Below, in pieces: positions 13,512 through 27,116 of a stretch of 64,000 bases of DNA; the first letter of the stretch is position 1, and every line of letters begins with the position of its first letter. Made by a program: the position numbers and the translations under genes. Source of the stretch: Rhipicephalus microplus. Taxonomy: Eukaryota > Arthropoda > Arachnida > Ixodida > Ixodidae. The stretch lies in NCBI RefSeq assembly GCF_043290135.1, contig NW_027464603.1, forward strand, positions 868,001 to 932,000. The letters run 5' to 3'. The notes beneath the pieces were generated by a model. That model was not told the origin of the DNA. It did no database searches and saw nothing but the letters and a program-made list of their open reading frames with translations.

Positions 13512-15330
13512 CGCAACTAGAAACTCGGCAACTAGAAACTCCCCAACTAGAAACTCCACAACTAGAAACTCCACAAACTGAAACACCACAACTCGATACT
13601 CCACAACTACAAATTCCACAACTAGAAACTCCACAACTAAAAAATCCACAACTAGAAACTCCGCAACTAGACACTCCACAACTAGAGACTCCATAACTTG
13701 AAACACCACAACTAGATACTCCACAACTACAAATTCCACATCTAGAAACTCCAAATTTAGAAACTCCGCAACTAGAAACTCCGCAACTTGAAACTCCACA
13801 ACTAGAGACTCCATAACTAGGAATTCCACAACTAGAAACTCCACAACTACAGACTCCACAACTACAAACTCCACAACTAGAAACTCCACAACCGGAAACT
13901 CCGCAACTAGAAACTCCGCAACTAGAAGCTCCACAACTAGAAATTCCACAACCAGAGACTCGACAACTTGAGATTCACAACTAAAAACTCCACGGCTAGA
14001 AACTCCACAACTAGAAACTCCGCAACTAGAAACCGAGCAACTAGAAACTCCACAACAAGAAACTCCACAACTAGAAACTCCACAACTTGAAACACCACAA
14101 CTAGATACTCCACAACTACAAATTCCACAACTAGACACTCCAAATTTAGAAACTCCGCAACTAGAAACTCCGCAACTTGAAACTCCACAACTACAGTCTC
14201 CATAACTAGGAACTCCACAACTACAAACTCCACAACTACAAACTTCGCAACTAGAAACTACACAACCAGAAACTCCGCAACTAGAAACTCCACAACTAGG
14301 AATTCCACAACCAGAGACTGAACAACTAGGAACTCCGCAACTAGAAACTCCACAGCTAGAAACTCCACAACTTGAGACTTCGCAACTAGAAACTCGGCAA
14401 CTAAAAACTTAACAACTAGAAACTCCACAACTAGAAACTCCAAACCTAGAAACTCCACAACTTGAAACACCACAACTAGATACTCCACAACTACAAATTC
14501 CACAACTAGAAACTCCAAATTTAGAAACTCCACAACTAGAAACTCCGCAACTTGAAACTCCACAACTAGAGACTCCATAACTGGGAACTCCACAACTAGA
14601 AACTCCACAACTACAGACTCCACAACTACAAACTTCACAACTACAAACTCCACAACAAGAAACTCCGCAACTAGAAACTCCACAACTAGAAATTCCACAA
14701 CCAGAGACTCAACAACTAGAGACTCCACAACCAAAAACTCCACAACTAGAAACTCCACAACTAGAAACTCCACAACTAGAAACTCCGCAACTTGAAACTC
14801 CACAACTACAGTCTCCATAACTAGGAACTCCACAACTAGAAACTCCACAACTACAGACTCCACAACTACAAACTTCACAACTAGAAACTACACAACCAGA
14901 AACTCTGCAACTAGAAACTCCACAACTAGAAATTCCACAACCAGAGACTCAACAACTAGAAACTCCGCAACTAGAAACTCCACAGCTAGAAACACCACAA
15001 CTTGAGACTTCGCAACTTGAAACTCGGCAACTAAAAACTCAACAACTAGAAACTCCACAACTAGAAACTCCACAACTATAAACTCCACAACTTGAAACAC
15101 CACAACTAGACACTCCACAACTACAAATTCCACAACTAGAAACTCCAAATTTAGAAACTCCGCAACTAGAAACTCCGCAACTTGAAACTCCACAACTAGA
15201 GAATCCATAACTAGGAACTCCACAACTAGAAACTCCAAAACTACAGACTCCACAACTACAAACTTCACAAATACAAACTCCACAACCAGAAACTCCGCAA
15301 CTAGAAACTCCACAACTAGAAACTTCACAA
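13512..15330 (+). repeat. Higher-order repeat family L, copy 3, truncated
   Basis: The start matches 1 and 6773, with the CTCGATACTCC marker at 13592. Only one 765-type block is present; at about 14355 the sequence moves directly to the segment equivalent to about 1606 in copy 1. Similarity to La holds to about 15016 (the La 2141-2280 equivalent). From there to about 15330 the units are related but reordered (CTATAAACTCC near 15077, GAATCCATAAC near 15202). This is the right edge of family L. Confidence 0.8.
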
Positions 15331-16800
15331 CTAGAAACTATGCAAGTAGAAACTCCGCAACTAGAAACTCCACAACTAGAAACTCTGCAACTAGAAACTC
15401 CGCAACTAGAAACTCCACAGCTAGAAACTCCACAACTAGAAACTCCACAACTAGAAACTCCACGACTAGAGACTCCACACCTAGAGACTCCGCAACTTGA
15501 AACTCCACAACTAGAGACTCCATAACTAGGAACTCCACACCTAGAAACTCCACAACTAGAAACTCCACAACTAGAAACTCCACAACTAGAAACTATGCAA
15601 CTAGAAACTTCACAGCTAGAGACTCCATAACTAGGAACTCCACAACTAGAAACTCCAAAACTACAAACTCCACAACTACAAACTCCAAATTTAGAAACTC
15701 CACAACTAGAAACTCCGCAAATTGAAACTCCACAACTAGAGACTCCATAACTAGGAACTCCACAACTATAGACTCCAAAACTAGAGGCTCCGCAACTAGA
15801 AACTTCACAGCTAGAAACTCTGCAACTAGAAACTCCGCAACTAGAGACTCCGCAACTAGAAACTCCACAACTAGAAACTCCGCAACTAGAAGCTCCGCAA
15901 CTAGAAACTCCACAGCTAGAACGTCCGCAACTAGAAACTCTGCAACTAGAATCTCCACGACTAGAAACTCCACGACTAGAAAATCCACAACTAGAAACTC
16001 CACAACTAGAAACTCCACAACTAGAGACTCCACAACTAGAGACTCTGCAGCTAAAAACTCCACAGCTAGAAACTCCGCAACTAGAAACTCCGCAACTAGA
16101 ATCTCCACAACTTGAGACTTCGCAACTAGAAACTCCACAACTAGAAACACCACAACTAGAGACTCCACAACTACAAACTCCACAACTAGAAACTCCACAA
16201 CTACGAACCTGACAGCTAGAAACTCCAACACTAGAAACTCCACAACTTGAGACTTCGCAACTAGAAACTCGGCAACTAGAAACTCCCCAACTAGAAACTC
16301 CACAACTAGAAACTCCACAAATTGAAACACCACAGCTAGGTACTCCACAACTACAAATTCCACAACTAGAAACTCCACAACTAAAAACTCCGCAACTAGA
16401 AACTCCGCAACTAGAAACTCCACAACTAGAGACTCCATAACTTGAAACACCACAACTAGATACTCCACAACTACAAATTCCACATCTAGAAACTCCAAAT
16501 TAAGAAGCTCCGCAAATAGAAACTCCGCAACTTGAAACTCCACAACTAGAGACTCCATTACTAGGAACTCCACAACTAGAAACTCCACAACTACAGACTC
16601 CACAACTACAAAGTCCACAACTAGAAACTCCACAACCGGAAACTCCGCAACTAGAAACTCCGCAACTAGAAACTCCACAACTAGAAATTCCACAACCAGA
16701 GACTCCATAACTAGGAACTCCACAACTAGAAACTCCACAACCAGAAACTCCGCAACTACAAACTCCACAACTAGAAACCAAGCAACTAGAAACTCCACAA
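15331..16800 (+). repeat. Mosaic transition between L-type and R-type repeats
   Basis: 15331-15600 is near-canonical array with CTATGCAAG at about 15340. 15780-16120 is a C-type block with the GAACGTCCGC marker at 15919. 16120-16500 returns to L-like order (GACTTCGCAAC, GAAACTCGGC, CTTGAAACACC, TCTAGAAACTCCAAATT), and 16500-16800 is a shorter L-like piece ending at CAAGGAACTACACACC. No single longer period covers this stretch, and it is not repeated as a unit elsewhere in the window. Confidence 0.75.
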
Positions 16801-16929
16801 CAAGGAACTACACACCTATCAATTCCACAACTTGAAACTCTACAACTAGAAACTCAACAACTAGAGACTCCACATCTAGAAACTCTGCAACTAGAAACTC
16901 CAAAACTAGAAACTTCATAACTAGAAACT

Positions 16930-17421
16930 ATGCAACTAGAAACTCTGCAACTAGAAACTCCACAGCTAGAACGTCCGCAACTAGAAACTCTGCAACTAGA
17001 AACTCCGCAACTAGAAACTCCACAGCTAGAAACTCCACAACTAGAAACTCCACAATTAGAAACTCCACAACTAGAGACTCCACAACTAGAGGCTCCGCAA
17101 CTAGAAACTTCACAGCTAGAAACTCTGCAACTAGAAACTCCGCAACTAGAGACTCCGCAACTAGAAACTCCACAACTAGAAGCTCCGCAACTAGAAACTC
17201 CACAGCTAGAACGTCCGCAACTAGAAACTCTGCAACTAGAAACTCCACGACTAGAAACTCCACAACTAGAAACTCCACAACTAGAAACTCCACAACTAGA
17301 GACTCCACAACTAGAGACTCCACAACTAGAGACTCCGCAGCTAAAAACTCCACAGCTAGAAACTCCGCAACTAGAAACTCCGCAACTAGAATCTCCACAA
17401 CTAGAGAGTCCACAGCTATAA
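16930..17421 (+). repeat. C-type block (near-canonical, QLETP-open)
   Basis: This stretch begins at CTATGCAACTAGAAACTCTG and is dominated by canonical or single-substitution monomers without in-frame stops in the CAA-CTA-GAA-ACT-CCA frame. The GAACGTCCGC marker lies at 16969 and 17209, spaced 240 bp (16 monomers). The 163-codon plus frame reads QLETP with few changes. It ends at CCACAGCTATAAACTCC, where GAA has become TAA. Confidence 0.8.
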
Positions 17422-17425
17422 ACTC

Positions 17426-20400
17426 CACAACTTGAAACTCTGCAACTCGAAACTCTGCAACTAGAAAATCCCCAACTAGAAACTACACAACTAGAATCTC
17501 CGCAACTCAAAACTCCGCAACTACAAAATCCACAACTAGAAACTTGACAATTGGGAACTCTGCAACTAGAAAATCTACAACTAGAAACTCGAAAACTAAA
17601 AACTCCAACTAGAAACTCCACAACTAGAAACTCCACAACTAGAAACTCCACAACTAGACACTTTGCAACTAGAAATTCCACAACTAAACACTCCACAACT
17701 AGAAAACTCCGCAACTAGAAACTCCACGGCTAGACACTCCACAACTTGAGACTCCGCAATGACAGACTCCGCAACGAGAAACTCTGCAACTAGAAACTGC
17801 ACAGTTAGAAACTTGCAACTCGAAACTCTGCTACTAAAAACTCCGCAACTAGAAACTCCACAGCTACAAACTCCACAATTAGAAACTCCACAACTAGAGA
17901 CCATACAACTAGAAACTCCATGACTATAAACTCCAGAATTAGAAACTCCACAGCTAGAAACTCCACAATTTGAGACTTTGCAACTAGAAACTCGGCAACT
18001 AGAAACTTAACAAATAGAAACTCCACAACTAGAAACTTCACAACTAGAAACTCCACAACTTGAAACACCACAACTAGATACCCCGCAACTACGAATTCCA
18101 CAACTAGAAACTCCAAAACTAGAAACTCCACAACTAGAAACTCCATAACTAGAATCTCCGCAACTAGAAACTCCACAACTAGAGAGTCCATAACTAGGAA
18201 CTCCACAACTAGAAACTCCACAGCTACAGACTCCAAAACTAGAAACTCTACAGCTAGAGACTCCACAACTAGAAACTCCACAAATATGAACCCCACAAAT
18301 ACGAACCCCGCAACTAGAAGCTCCATAACTAGAAACTCCGCAACTAGAAACTCCACAACTTGAGACTTCGCAACTAGAAACTCCACAACTAGAAACACCA
18401 CAACTAGAGACTCCACAACTACAAACTCCACAACTAGAAACTCCACAACTACGAACCTCACAACTAGAAACTCCAACACTAGAAACCCCACAACTTGGGA
18501 CTTCGCAACTAGAAACTCCATAACTTGAGACTTCGCAACTAGAAACTCGGCAACTAGAAACTCCCCAACTAGAAAATCCACAACTAGAAACTCCACAAAT
18601 TGAAACACCACAACTAGATACTCCACAACTACAAATTCCACAACTAGATCCGCAACTAGAAACTCCGCAACTAGAAACTCCACAACTAGAGACTCCATAA
18701 CCTGAAACACCACAACTAGATACTGCACAACTACAAATTCCACATCTAGACACTCCAAATTTAGAAACTCCGCAACTAGAAACTCCGCAACTTGAAACTC
18801 CACAACTAGAGACTCCATAACTAGGAATTCCACAACTATAAACTCCACAACTACAGACTCCACAACTACAAACTCCACAACTAGAAACTCCACAACCGGA
18901 AAATCCGCAACTAGAAACTCCGCAACTAGAAACTCCACAACTAGAAATTCCACAACCAGAGACTCGACAACTTGAGACTCCACAACTAAAAACTCTACAG
19001 CTAGAAACTCCACAACTAGAAACTCCGCAACTAGAAACCCAGCAACTAGAAACTCCACAACAAGAAACTCCACAACTTGAAACACCACAACTAGATACTC
19101 CACAACTACAAATTCCACAACTAGACATTCCAAATTTAGAAACTCCGCAACTAGAAACTCCGCAACTTGAAACTATGCAACTAGAAACTCCACAGCTAGA
19201 GACTCCATAACTAGGAACTCCACAACTAGAAACTCCAAAACTACAAACTCCACAACTACCATCTCCAAATTTAGAAACTCCACAACTAGAAACTCCGCAA
19301 CTTGAAACTCCACAACTAGAGACTCCATAACTAGGAATTCCACAACCAAATACTCCACAACTACAAACTACACAACTAGAAACTCCGCAAATAGAAACTC
19401 CACAACTATAAATTCCACAACCAGAGACTCAACAACTTGAGACTCCACAAATAAAAACTCCACAACTAGAAACTCCACAACTAGACACTTCGCAACTAGA
19501 AACTCCACAACTAGAGACTCCACTAGAAAACTCCGCAACTAGAAACTCCACAACTACGAACCTCACAACTTGAAACTCCACAACTAGAAACTCCGCAACT
19601 AGAAACTCCACAGCTAGAAACTCCACAACTAGAAACTCCACAACTAGAAACTCCGCAACTAGAAACCAAGCAACTAGAAACTCCACAACTAGGAACTACA
19701 CACCTATAAATTCCACAACTTCAAACTCCACAACTAGAAACTCAACAACTAGAGACTCCACACCTAGAAACTCTGCAACTAGAAACTCCACAACTAGAAA
19801 CTTCATAACTAGAAACTATGCAACTAGAAACTCTGCAACTAGAAACTCCACAGCTAGAACGTCCGCAACTAGAAACTCTGCAACTAGAAACTCTGCAACT
19901 AGAATCTCCACAGCTAGAAACTCCACAACTAGAAACTCCACAACTAGAAACTCCACAACTAGAGACTCCACAACTAGAGGCTCCGCAACTAGAAACTTCA
20001 CAGCTAGAAACTCTGCAACTAGAAACTCCGCAACTAGAGACTCCGCAACTAGAAACTCCACAACTAGAAACTCCACAACTAGAAGCTCCGCAACTAGAAA
20101 CTCCACAGCTAGAACGTCCGCAACTAGAAACTCTGCAACTAGAAACTCCACGACTAGAAACTCCACAACTAGAAACTCCCCAACTAAAAACTCCACAACT
20201 AGAAACTCCACAACTAGAAACTTCACAACTAGAAACTCCGCAACTAGAAACCAAGCAACTAGAAACTCCACAACAAGGAACTACACACCTATCAATTCCA
20301 CAACTTGAAACTCTACAACTAGAAACTCAACAACTAGAGACTCCACATCTAGAAACTCTGCAACTAGAAACTCCAAAACTAGAAACTTCATAACTAGAAA

Positions 20401-21181
20401 CTCCGCAACTAGAAGCTCCGCAACTAGAAACTCCACAGCTAGAACGTCCGCAACTAGAAACTCTGCAACTAGAAACTCCACGACTAGAAACTCCACAACT
20501 AGAAACTCCACAACTAGAAACTCCACAACTAGAGACTCCACAACTAGAGACTCCGCAACTAAAAACTCCTCAGCTAGAAACTCCGCAACTAGAAACTCCG
20601 CAACTAGAATCTCCACAACTAGAGAGTCCACAGCTATAAACTCCACAACTTGAAACTCTGCAACTCGAAACTCTGCAACTAGAAAATCCCCAACTAGAAA
20701 CTACACAACTAGAATCTCCGCAACTCAAAACTCCGCAACTACAAAATCCACAACTAGGAACTTGACAATTTGGAACTCCGCAACTAGAAAATCTACAACT
20801 AGAAACTCGAAAACTAAAAACTCCAACTAGAAACTCCACAACTAGAAACTCTACAACTAGACACTTTGCAACTAGAAACTCCACAACTAGACACTCCACA
20901 ACTAGAAAACTCCGCAACTAGATACTCCACGGCTAGACACTTGCAACTCGTAACTCTGCTACTAGAAACTCCGCAACTAGAAACTCCACAGCTACAAACT
21001 CCACAATTAGAAACTCCACAACTAAAGACTGCACAACTAGAAACTCCATGACTAGAAACTCCAGAATTAGAAACTCCACAGCTAGAAACTCCACAACTTG
21101 AGACTTTGCAACTAGAAACTCGGCAACTAGAAACTTAACAAATAGAAACTCCACAACTAGAAACTTCACAACTAGAAACTC
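17426..21181 (+). repeat. Higher-order repeat family R, copy 1, short form (3,756 bp)
   Basis: The start motif CTTGAAACTCTGCAACTCG lies at 17431 and returns at 21187, 30966 and 39920. The stretch 17,426 to about 20,270 matches copy 2 at an offset of 3,756 bp. Near 20,280-20,640 this copy has a shorter C block than copy 2 (offset rises to 3,996, a 240-bp or 16-monomer difference). At about 21,181 it ends abruptly where copy 2 continues past 25,178 for thousands of bases. The 17.8-19.1 kb part carries the same variant order as L around 2.7-4.0 kb, so R and L share ancestry. Confidence 0.87.
19818..20393 (+). repeat. C-type block in R copy 1
   Basis: This is a near-canonical run with GAACGTCCGC at 19857 and 20112, spaced 255 bp (17 monomers). 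It is open for 191 codons in the plus QLETP frame and starts at CTATGCAACTAG. It passes through CAAGGAACTACACACC near 20274, a landmark shared with 16801, 24030, 33809 and 42763. Confidence 0.8.
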
Positions 21182-23573
21182 CACAACTTGAAACTCTGCA
21201 ACTCGAAACTCTGCAACTAGAAAATCCCCAACTAGAAACTACACAACTAGAATCTCCGCAACTCAAAACTCCGCAACTACAAAATCCACAACTAGAAACT
21301 TGACAATTGGGAACTCTGCAACTAGAAAATCTACAACTAGAAACTCGAAAACTAAAAACTCCAACTAGAAACTCCACAACTAGAAACTCCACAACTAGAA
21401 ACTCCACAACTAGACACTTTGCAACTAGAAATTCCACAACTAGACACTCCACAACTAGAAAACTCCGCAACTAGAAACTCCACGGCTAGACACTCCACAA
21501 CTTGAGACTCCGCAATGACAGACTCCGCAACGAGAAACTCTGCAACTAGAAACTGCACAGTTAGAAACTTGCAACTCGAAACTCTGCTACTAAAAACTCC
21601 GCAACTAGAAACTCCACAGCTACAAACTCCACAATTAGAAACTCCACAACTAGAGACCATACAACTAGAAACTCCATGACTATAAACTCCAGAATTAGAA
21701 ACTCCACAGCTAGAAACTCCACAATTTGAGACTTTGCAACTAGAAACTCGGCAACTAGAAACTTAACAAATAGAAACTCCACAACTAGAAACTTCACAAC
21801 TAGAAACTCCACAACTTGAAACACCACAACTAGATACCCCGCAACTACGAATTCCACAACTAGAAACTCCAAAACTAGAAACTCCACAACTAGAAACTCC
21901 ATAACTAGAATCTCCGCAACTAGAAACTCCACAACTAGAGAGTCCATAACTAGGAACTCCACAACTAGAAACTCCACAGCTACAGACTCCAAAACTAGAA
22001 ACTCCACAGCTAGAGACTCCACAACTAGAAACTCCACAAATATGAACCCCACAAATACGAACCCCGCAACTAGAAGCTCCATAACTAGAAACTCCGCAAC
22101 TAGAAACTCCACAACTTGAGACTTCGCAACTAGAAACTCCACAACTAGAAACACCACAACTAGAGACTCCACAACTACAAACTCCACAACTAGAAACTCC
22201 ACAACTACGAACCTCACAACTAGAAACTCCAACACTAGAAACCCCACAACTTGGGACTTCGCAACTAGAAACTCCATAACTTGAGACTTCGCAACTAGAA
22301 ACTCGGCAACTAGAAACTCCCCAACTAGAAAATCCACAACTAGAAACTCCACAAATTGAAACACCACAACTAGATACTCCACAACTACAAATTCCACAAC
22401 TAGATCCGCAACTAGAAACTCCGCAACTAGAAACTCCACAACTAGAGACTCCATAACTTGAAACACCACAACTAGATACTGCACAACTACAAATTCCACA
22501 TCTAGACACTCCAAATTTAGAAACTCCGCAACTAGAAACTCCGCAACTTGAAACTCCACAACTAGAGACTCCATAACTAGGAATTCCACAACTATAAACT
22601 CCACAACTACAGACTCCACAACTACAAACTCCACAACTAGAAACTCCACAACCGGAAAATCCGCAACTAGAAACTCCGCAACTAGAAACTCCACAACTAG
22701 AAATTCCACAACCAGAGACTCGACAACTTGAGACTCCACAACTAAAAACTCTACAGCTAGAAACTCCACAACTAGAAACTCCGCAACTAGAAACCCAGCA
22801 ACTAGAAACTCCACAACAAGAAACTCCACAACTTGAAACACCACAACTAGATACTCCACAACTACAAATTCCACAACTAGACATTCCAAATTTAGAAACT
22901 CCGCAACTAGAAACTCCGCAACTTGAAACTATGCAACTAGAAACTCCACAGCTAGAGACTCCATAACTAGGAACTCCACAACTAGAAACTCCAAAACTAC
23001 AAACTCCACAACTACCATCTCCAAATTTAGAAACTCCACAACTAGAAACTCCGCAACTTGAAACTCCACAACTAGAGACTCCATAACTAGGAATTCCACA
23101 ACCAAATACTCCACAACTACAAACTACACAACTAGAAACTCCGCAAATAGAAACTCCACAACTATAAATTCCACAACCAGAGACTCAACAACTTGAGACT
23201 CCACAAATAAAAACTCCACAACTAGAAACTCCACAACTAGACACTTCGCAACTAGAAACTCCACAACTAGAGACTCCACTAGAAAACTCCGCAACTAGAA
23301 ACTCCACAACTACGAACCTCACAACTTGAAACTCCACAACTAGAAACTCCGCAACTAGAAACTCCACAGCTAGAAACTCCACAACTAGAAACTCCACAAC
23401 TAGAAACTCCGCAACTAGAAACCAAGCAACTAGAAACTCCACAACTAGGAACTACACACCTATAAATTCCACAACTTCAAACTCCACAACTAGAAACTCA
23501 ACAACTAGAGACTCCACACCTAGAAACTCTGCAACTAGAAACTCCACAACTAGAAACTTCATAACTAGAAACT

Positions 23574-24635
23574 ATGCAACTAGAAACTCTGCAACTAGAA
23601 ACTCCACAGCTAGAACGTCCGCAACTAGAAACTCTGCAACTAGAAACTCTGCAACTAGAATCTCCACAGCTAGAAACTCCACAACTAGAAACTCCACAAC
23701 TAGAAACTCCACAACTAGAGACTCCACAACTAGAGGCTCCGCAACTAGAAACTTCACAGCTAGAAACTCTGCAACTAGAAACTCCGCAACTAGAGACTCC
23801 GCAACTAGAAACTCCACAACTAGAAACTCCACAACTAGAAGCTCCGCAACTAGAAACTCCACAGCTAGAACGTCCGCAACTAGAAACTCTGCAACTAGAA
23901 ACTCCACGACTAGAAACTCCACAACTAGAAACTCCCCAACTAAAAACTCCACAACTAGAAACTCCACAACTAGAAACTTCACAACTAGAAACTCCGCAAC
24001 TAGAAACCAAGCAACTAGAAACTCCACAACAAGGAACTACACACCTATCAATTCCACAACTTGAAACTCTACAACTAGAAACTCAACAACTAGAGACTCC
24101 ACATCTAGAAACTCTGCAACTAGAAACTCCAAAACTAGAAACTTCATAACTAGAAACTATGCAACTAGAAACTCTGCAACTAGAAACTCCACAGCTAGAA
24201 CGTCCGCAACTAGAAACTCTGCAACTAGAAACTCCGCAACTAGAAACTCCACAGCTAGAAACTCCACAACTAGAAACTCCACAATTAGAAACTCCACAAC
24301 TAGAGACTCCACAACTAGAGGCTCCGCAACTAGAAACTTCACAGCTAGAAACTCTGCAACTAGAAACTCCGCAACTAGAGACTCCGCAACTAGAAACTCC
24401 ACAACTAGAAGCTCCGCAACTAGAAACTCCACAGCTAGAACGTCCGCAACTAGAAACTCTGCAACTAGAAACTCCACGACTAGAAACTCCACAACTAGAA
24501 ACTCCACAACTAGAAACTCCACAACTAGAGACTCCACAACTAGAGACTCCGCAACTAAAAACTCCTCAGCTAGAAACTCCGCAACTAGAAACTCCGCAAC
24601 TAGAATCTCCACAACTAGAGAGTCCACAGCTATAA
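23574..24635 (+). repeat. Paired C-type blocks in R copy 2 (585-bp duplication)
   Basis: Two consecutive near-canonical runs, 23574-24149 and 24159-24635, start with the same CTATGCAACTAG motif 585 bp (39 monomers) apart. The first ends with the CAAGGAACTACACACC landmark and CTTCATAACTAG. The second ends at the GCTATAAACTCC motif. Confidence 0.8.
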
Positions 24636-25130
24636 ACTCCACAACTTGAAACTCTGCAACTCGAAACTCTGCAACTAGAAAATCCCCAACTTGAAACTAC
24701 ACAACTAGAATCTCCGCAACTCAAAACTCCGCAACTACAAAATCCACAACTAGGAACTTGACAATTTGGAACTCCGCAACTAGAAAATCTACAACTAGAA
24801 ACTCGAAAACTAAAAACTCCAACTAGAAACTCCACAACTAGAAACTCTACAACTAGACACTTTGCAACTAGAAACTCCACAACTAGACACTCCACAACTA
24901 GAAAACTCCGCAACTAGATACTCCACGGCTAGACACTTGCAACTCGTAACTCTGCTACTAGAAACTCCGCAACTAGAAACTCCACAGCTACAAACTCCAC
25001 AATTAGAAACTCCACAACTAAAGACTGCACAACTAGAAACTCCATGACTAGAAACTCCAGAATTAGAAACTCCACAGCTAGAAACTCCACAACTTGAGAC
25101 TTTGCAACTAGAAACTCGGCAACTAGAAAC

Positions 25131-27116
25131 TTAACAAATAGAAACTCCACAACTAGAAACTTCACAACTAGAAACTCCACAACTTGAAACACCACAACTA
25201 GATTCCCCGCAACTACAAATTCCACAACTAGAAACTCCATAACTAGAATCTCCGCAACTAGAAACTCCACAGCTACAGACTACACAACTACAGACTCCAC
25301 AACTAGAAACTCCAAAGCTAGAGACTCCACAACTAGAAACTCCACAAATACGAACCCCACAAATACGAACCCCGCAACTAGAAGCTCCATAACTAGAAAC
25401 TCCGCAACTAGAAACTCCACAACTTGAGACTTCGCAACTAGAAACTCCACAACTAGAAACACCACAACTAGAGACTCCACAACTACAAACTCCACAACTA
25501 GAAACTCCACAACTACGAACCTCACAACTAGAAACTCTAACACTTGAAACCCCACAACTTGGGACTTCGCAACTAGAAACTCGGCAACTACAAACTCCCC
25601 AACCAGAAACTCCACAACTAGAAACTCCACAAATTGAAACACCACAACTAGATACTCCACAACTACAAATTCCACAACTAGAAACTCCACAACTAAAAAA
25701 TCCGCAACTAGAAACTCCGCAACTAGAAACTCCACAACTAGAGACTCCATAACTTGAAACACCACAACTAGATACTCCACAACTACGAATTCCACATCTA
25801 GAATCTCCAAATTTAGAAACTCCGCAACTAGAAACTCCGCAACTTGAAACTCCACAACTAGAGACTCCATAACTAGGAATTCCACAACTAGAAACTCCAC
25901 AACTACAGACTCCACAACTACAAACTCCACAACTAGAAACTCCCCAACCGGAAACTCCGCAACTAGAAACTCCATAACTAGAATCTCCGCAACTAGAAAC
26001 TCCACAACTAGAGAGTCCATAACTAGGAACTCCACAACTATAAACTCCACAGCTACAGACTACACAACTACAGACTCCACAACTAGAAACTCCACAACTA
26101 GAGACTCCACAACTAGAAACTCCACAAATACGAACCCCACAAATACGAACCCCGCAACTAGAAGCTCCATAACTAGAACCTCCGCAACTAGAAACTCCAC
26201 AACTTGAGACTTCGCAACTAGAAACTCCACAACTAGAAACACCACAACTAGAGACTCCACAACTACAAACTCCACAACTAGAAACTCCACAACTACGAAC
26301 CTCACAACTAGAAACTCCAACACTAGAAACCCCACAACTTGGGACTTCGCAACTAGAAACTCCATAACTTGAGACTTCGCAACTAGAAACTCGGCAACTA
26401 TAAACTCCACAACTTGAATCTCCACAACTAGAAACTCCACAAATTGAAACACCACAACTAGATACTCCACAACTGCAAATTCCACAACTAGAAACTCCAC
26501 AACTAAAAAATCCGCAACTAGAAACTCCGCAACTAGAAACTCCACAACTAGAGACTCCATAACTTGAAACACCACAACTAGATACTCCACAACTACAAAT
26601 TCCACATCTAGAAACTCCAAATTTAGAAACTCCGCAACTAGAAACTCCGCAACTTGAAACTCCACAACTAGAGACTCCATAACTAGGAATTCCACAACTA
26701 GAAACTCCACAACTACAGACTCCACAACTACAAACTCCACAACTAGAAACTCCCCAACCGGAAACTCCGCAACTAGAAACTCCGCAACTAGAAACTCCAC
26801 AACTAGAAATTCCACAACTAGAAACTCCACAACTTGAAACACCACAACTAGATACTCCACAACTACAAATTCCACAACTAGACATTCCAAATTTAGAAAC
26901 TCCGCAACTAGAAACTCCGCAACTTGAAACTATGCAACTAGAAACTCCACAGCTAGAGACTCCATAACTAGGAACTCCACAACTAGAAACTCCAAAACTA
27001 CAAACTCCACAACTACAAACTCCAAATTTAGAAACTCCACAACTAGAAACTCCGCAACTTGAAACTCCACAACTAGAGACTCCATAACTAGGAACTCCAC
27101 AACTAAAACTCCACAA
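25131..27116 (+). repeat. Variant-rich block with an internal 780-bp duplication
   Basis: The block carries two copies of a 52-monomer unit, seen from CCACAAATACGAACCCCAC near 25342 and 26122. Each copy contains TCACAACTAG, CAACTTGGGAC, GAAACTCGGC, CCATAACTTGAAAC and CCAAATTTAG in that order. It recurs at 34,910, 43,864, 51,740 and 59,616, which makes it a good anchor for the long periods. The reverse strand is open for 661 codons of GVSSC pentapeptides, which I read as a by-product of the 15-bp unit. Confidence 0.85.

Noticed and set aside
25131..27116. Long reverse-strand frames (up to 661 codons) of GVSSC or VEFLV pentapeptides as real repeat proteins
   Set aside because: Two reverse frames are open at once over the same bases, there is no unique N- or C-terminal region, no promoter or ribosome-site context stands out, and recurrent 1-2 bp indels break the frame in every long unit. 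Openness follows from a stop-free 15-bp monomer.
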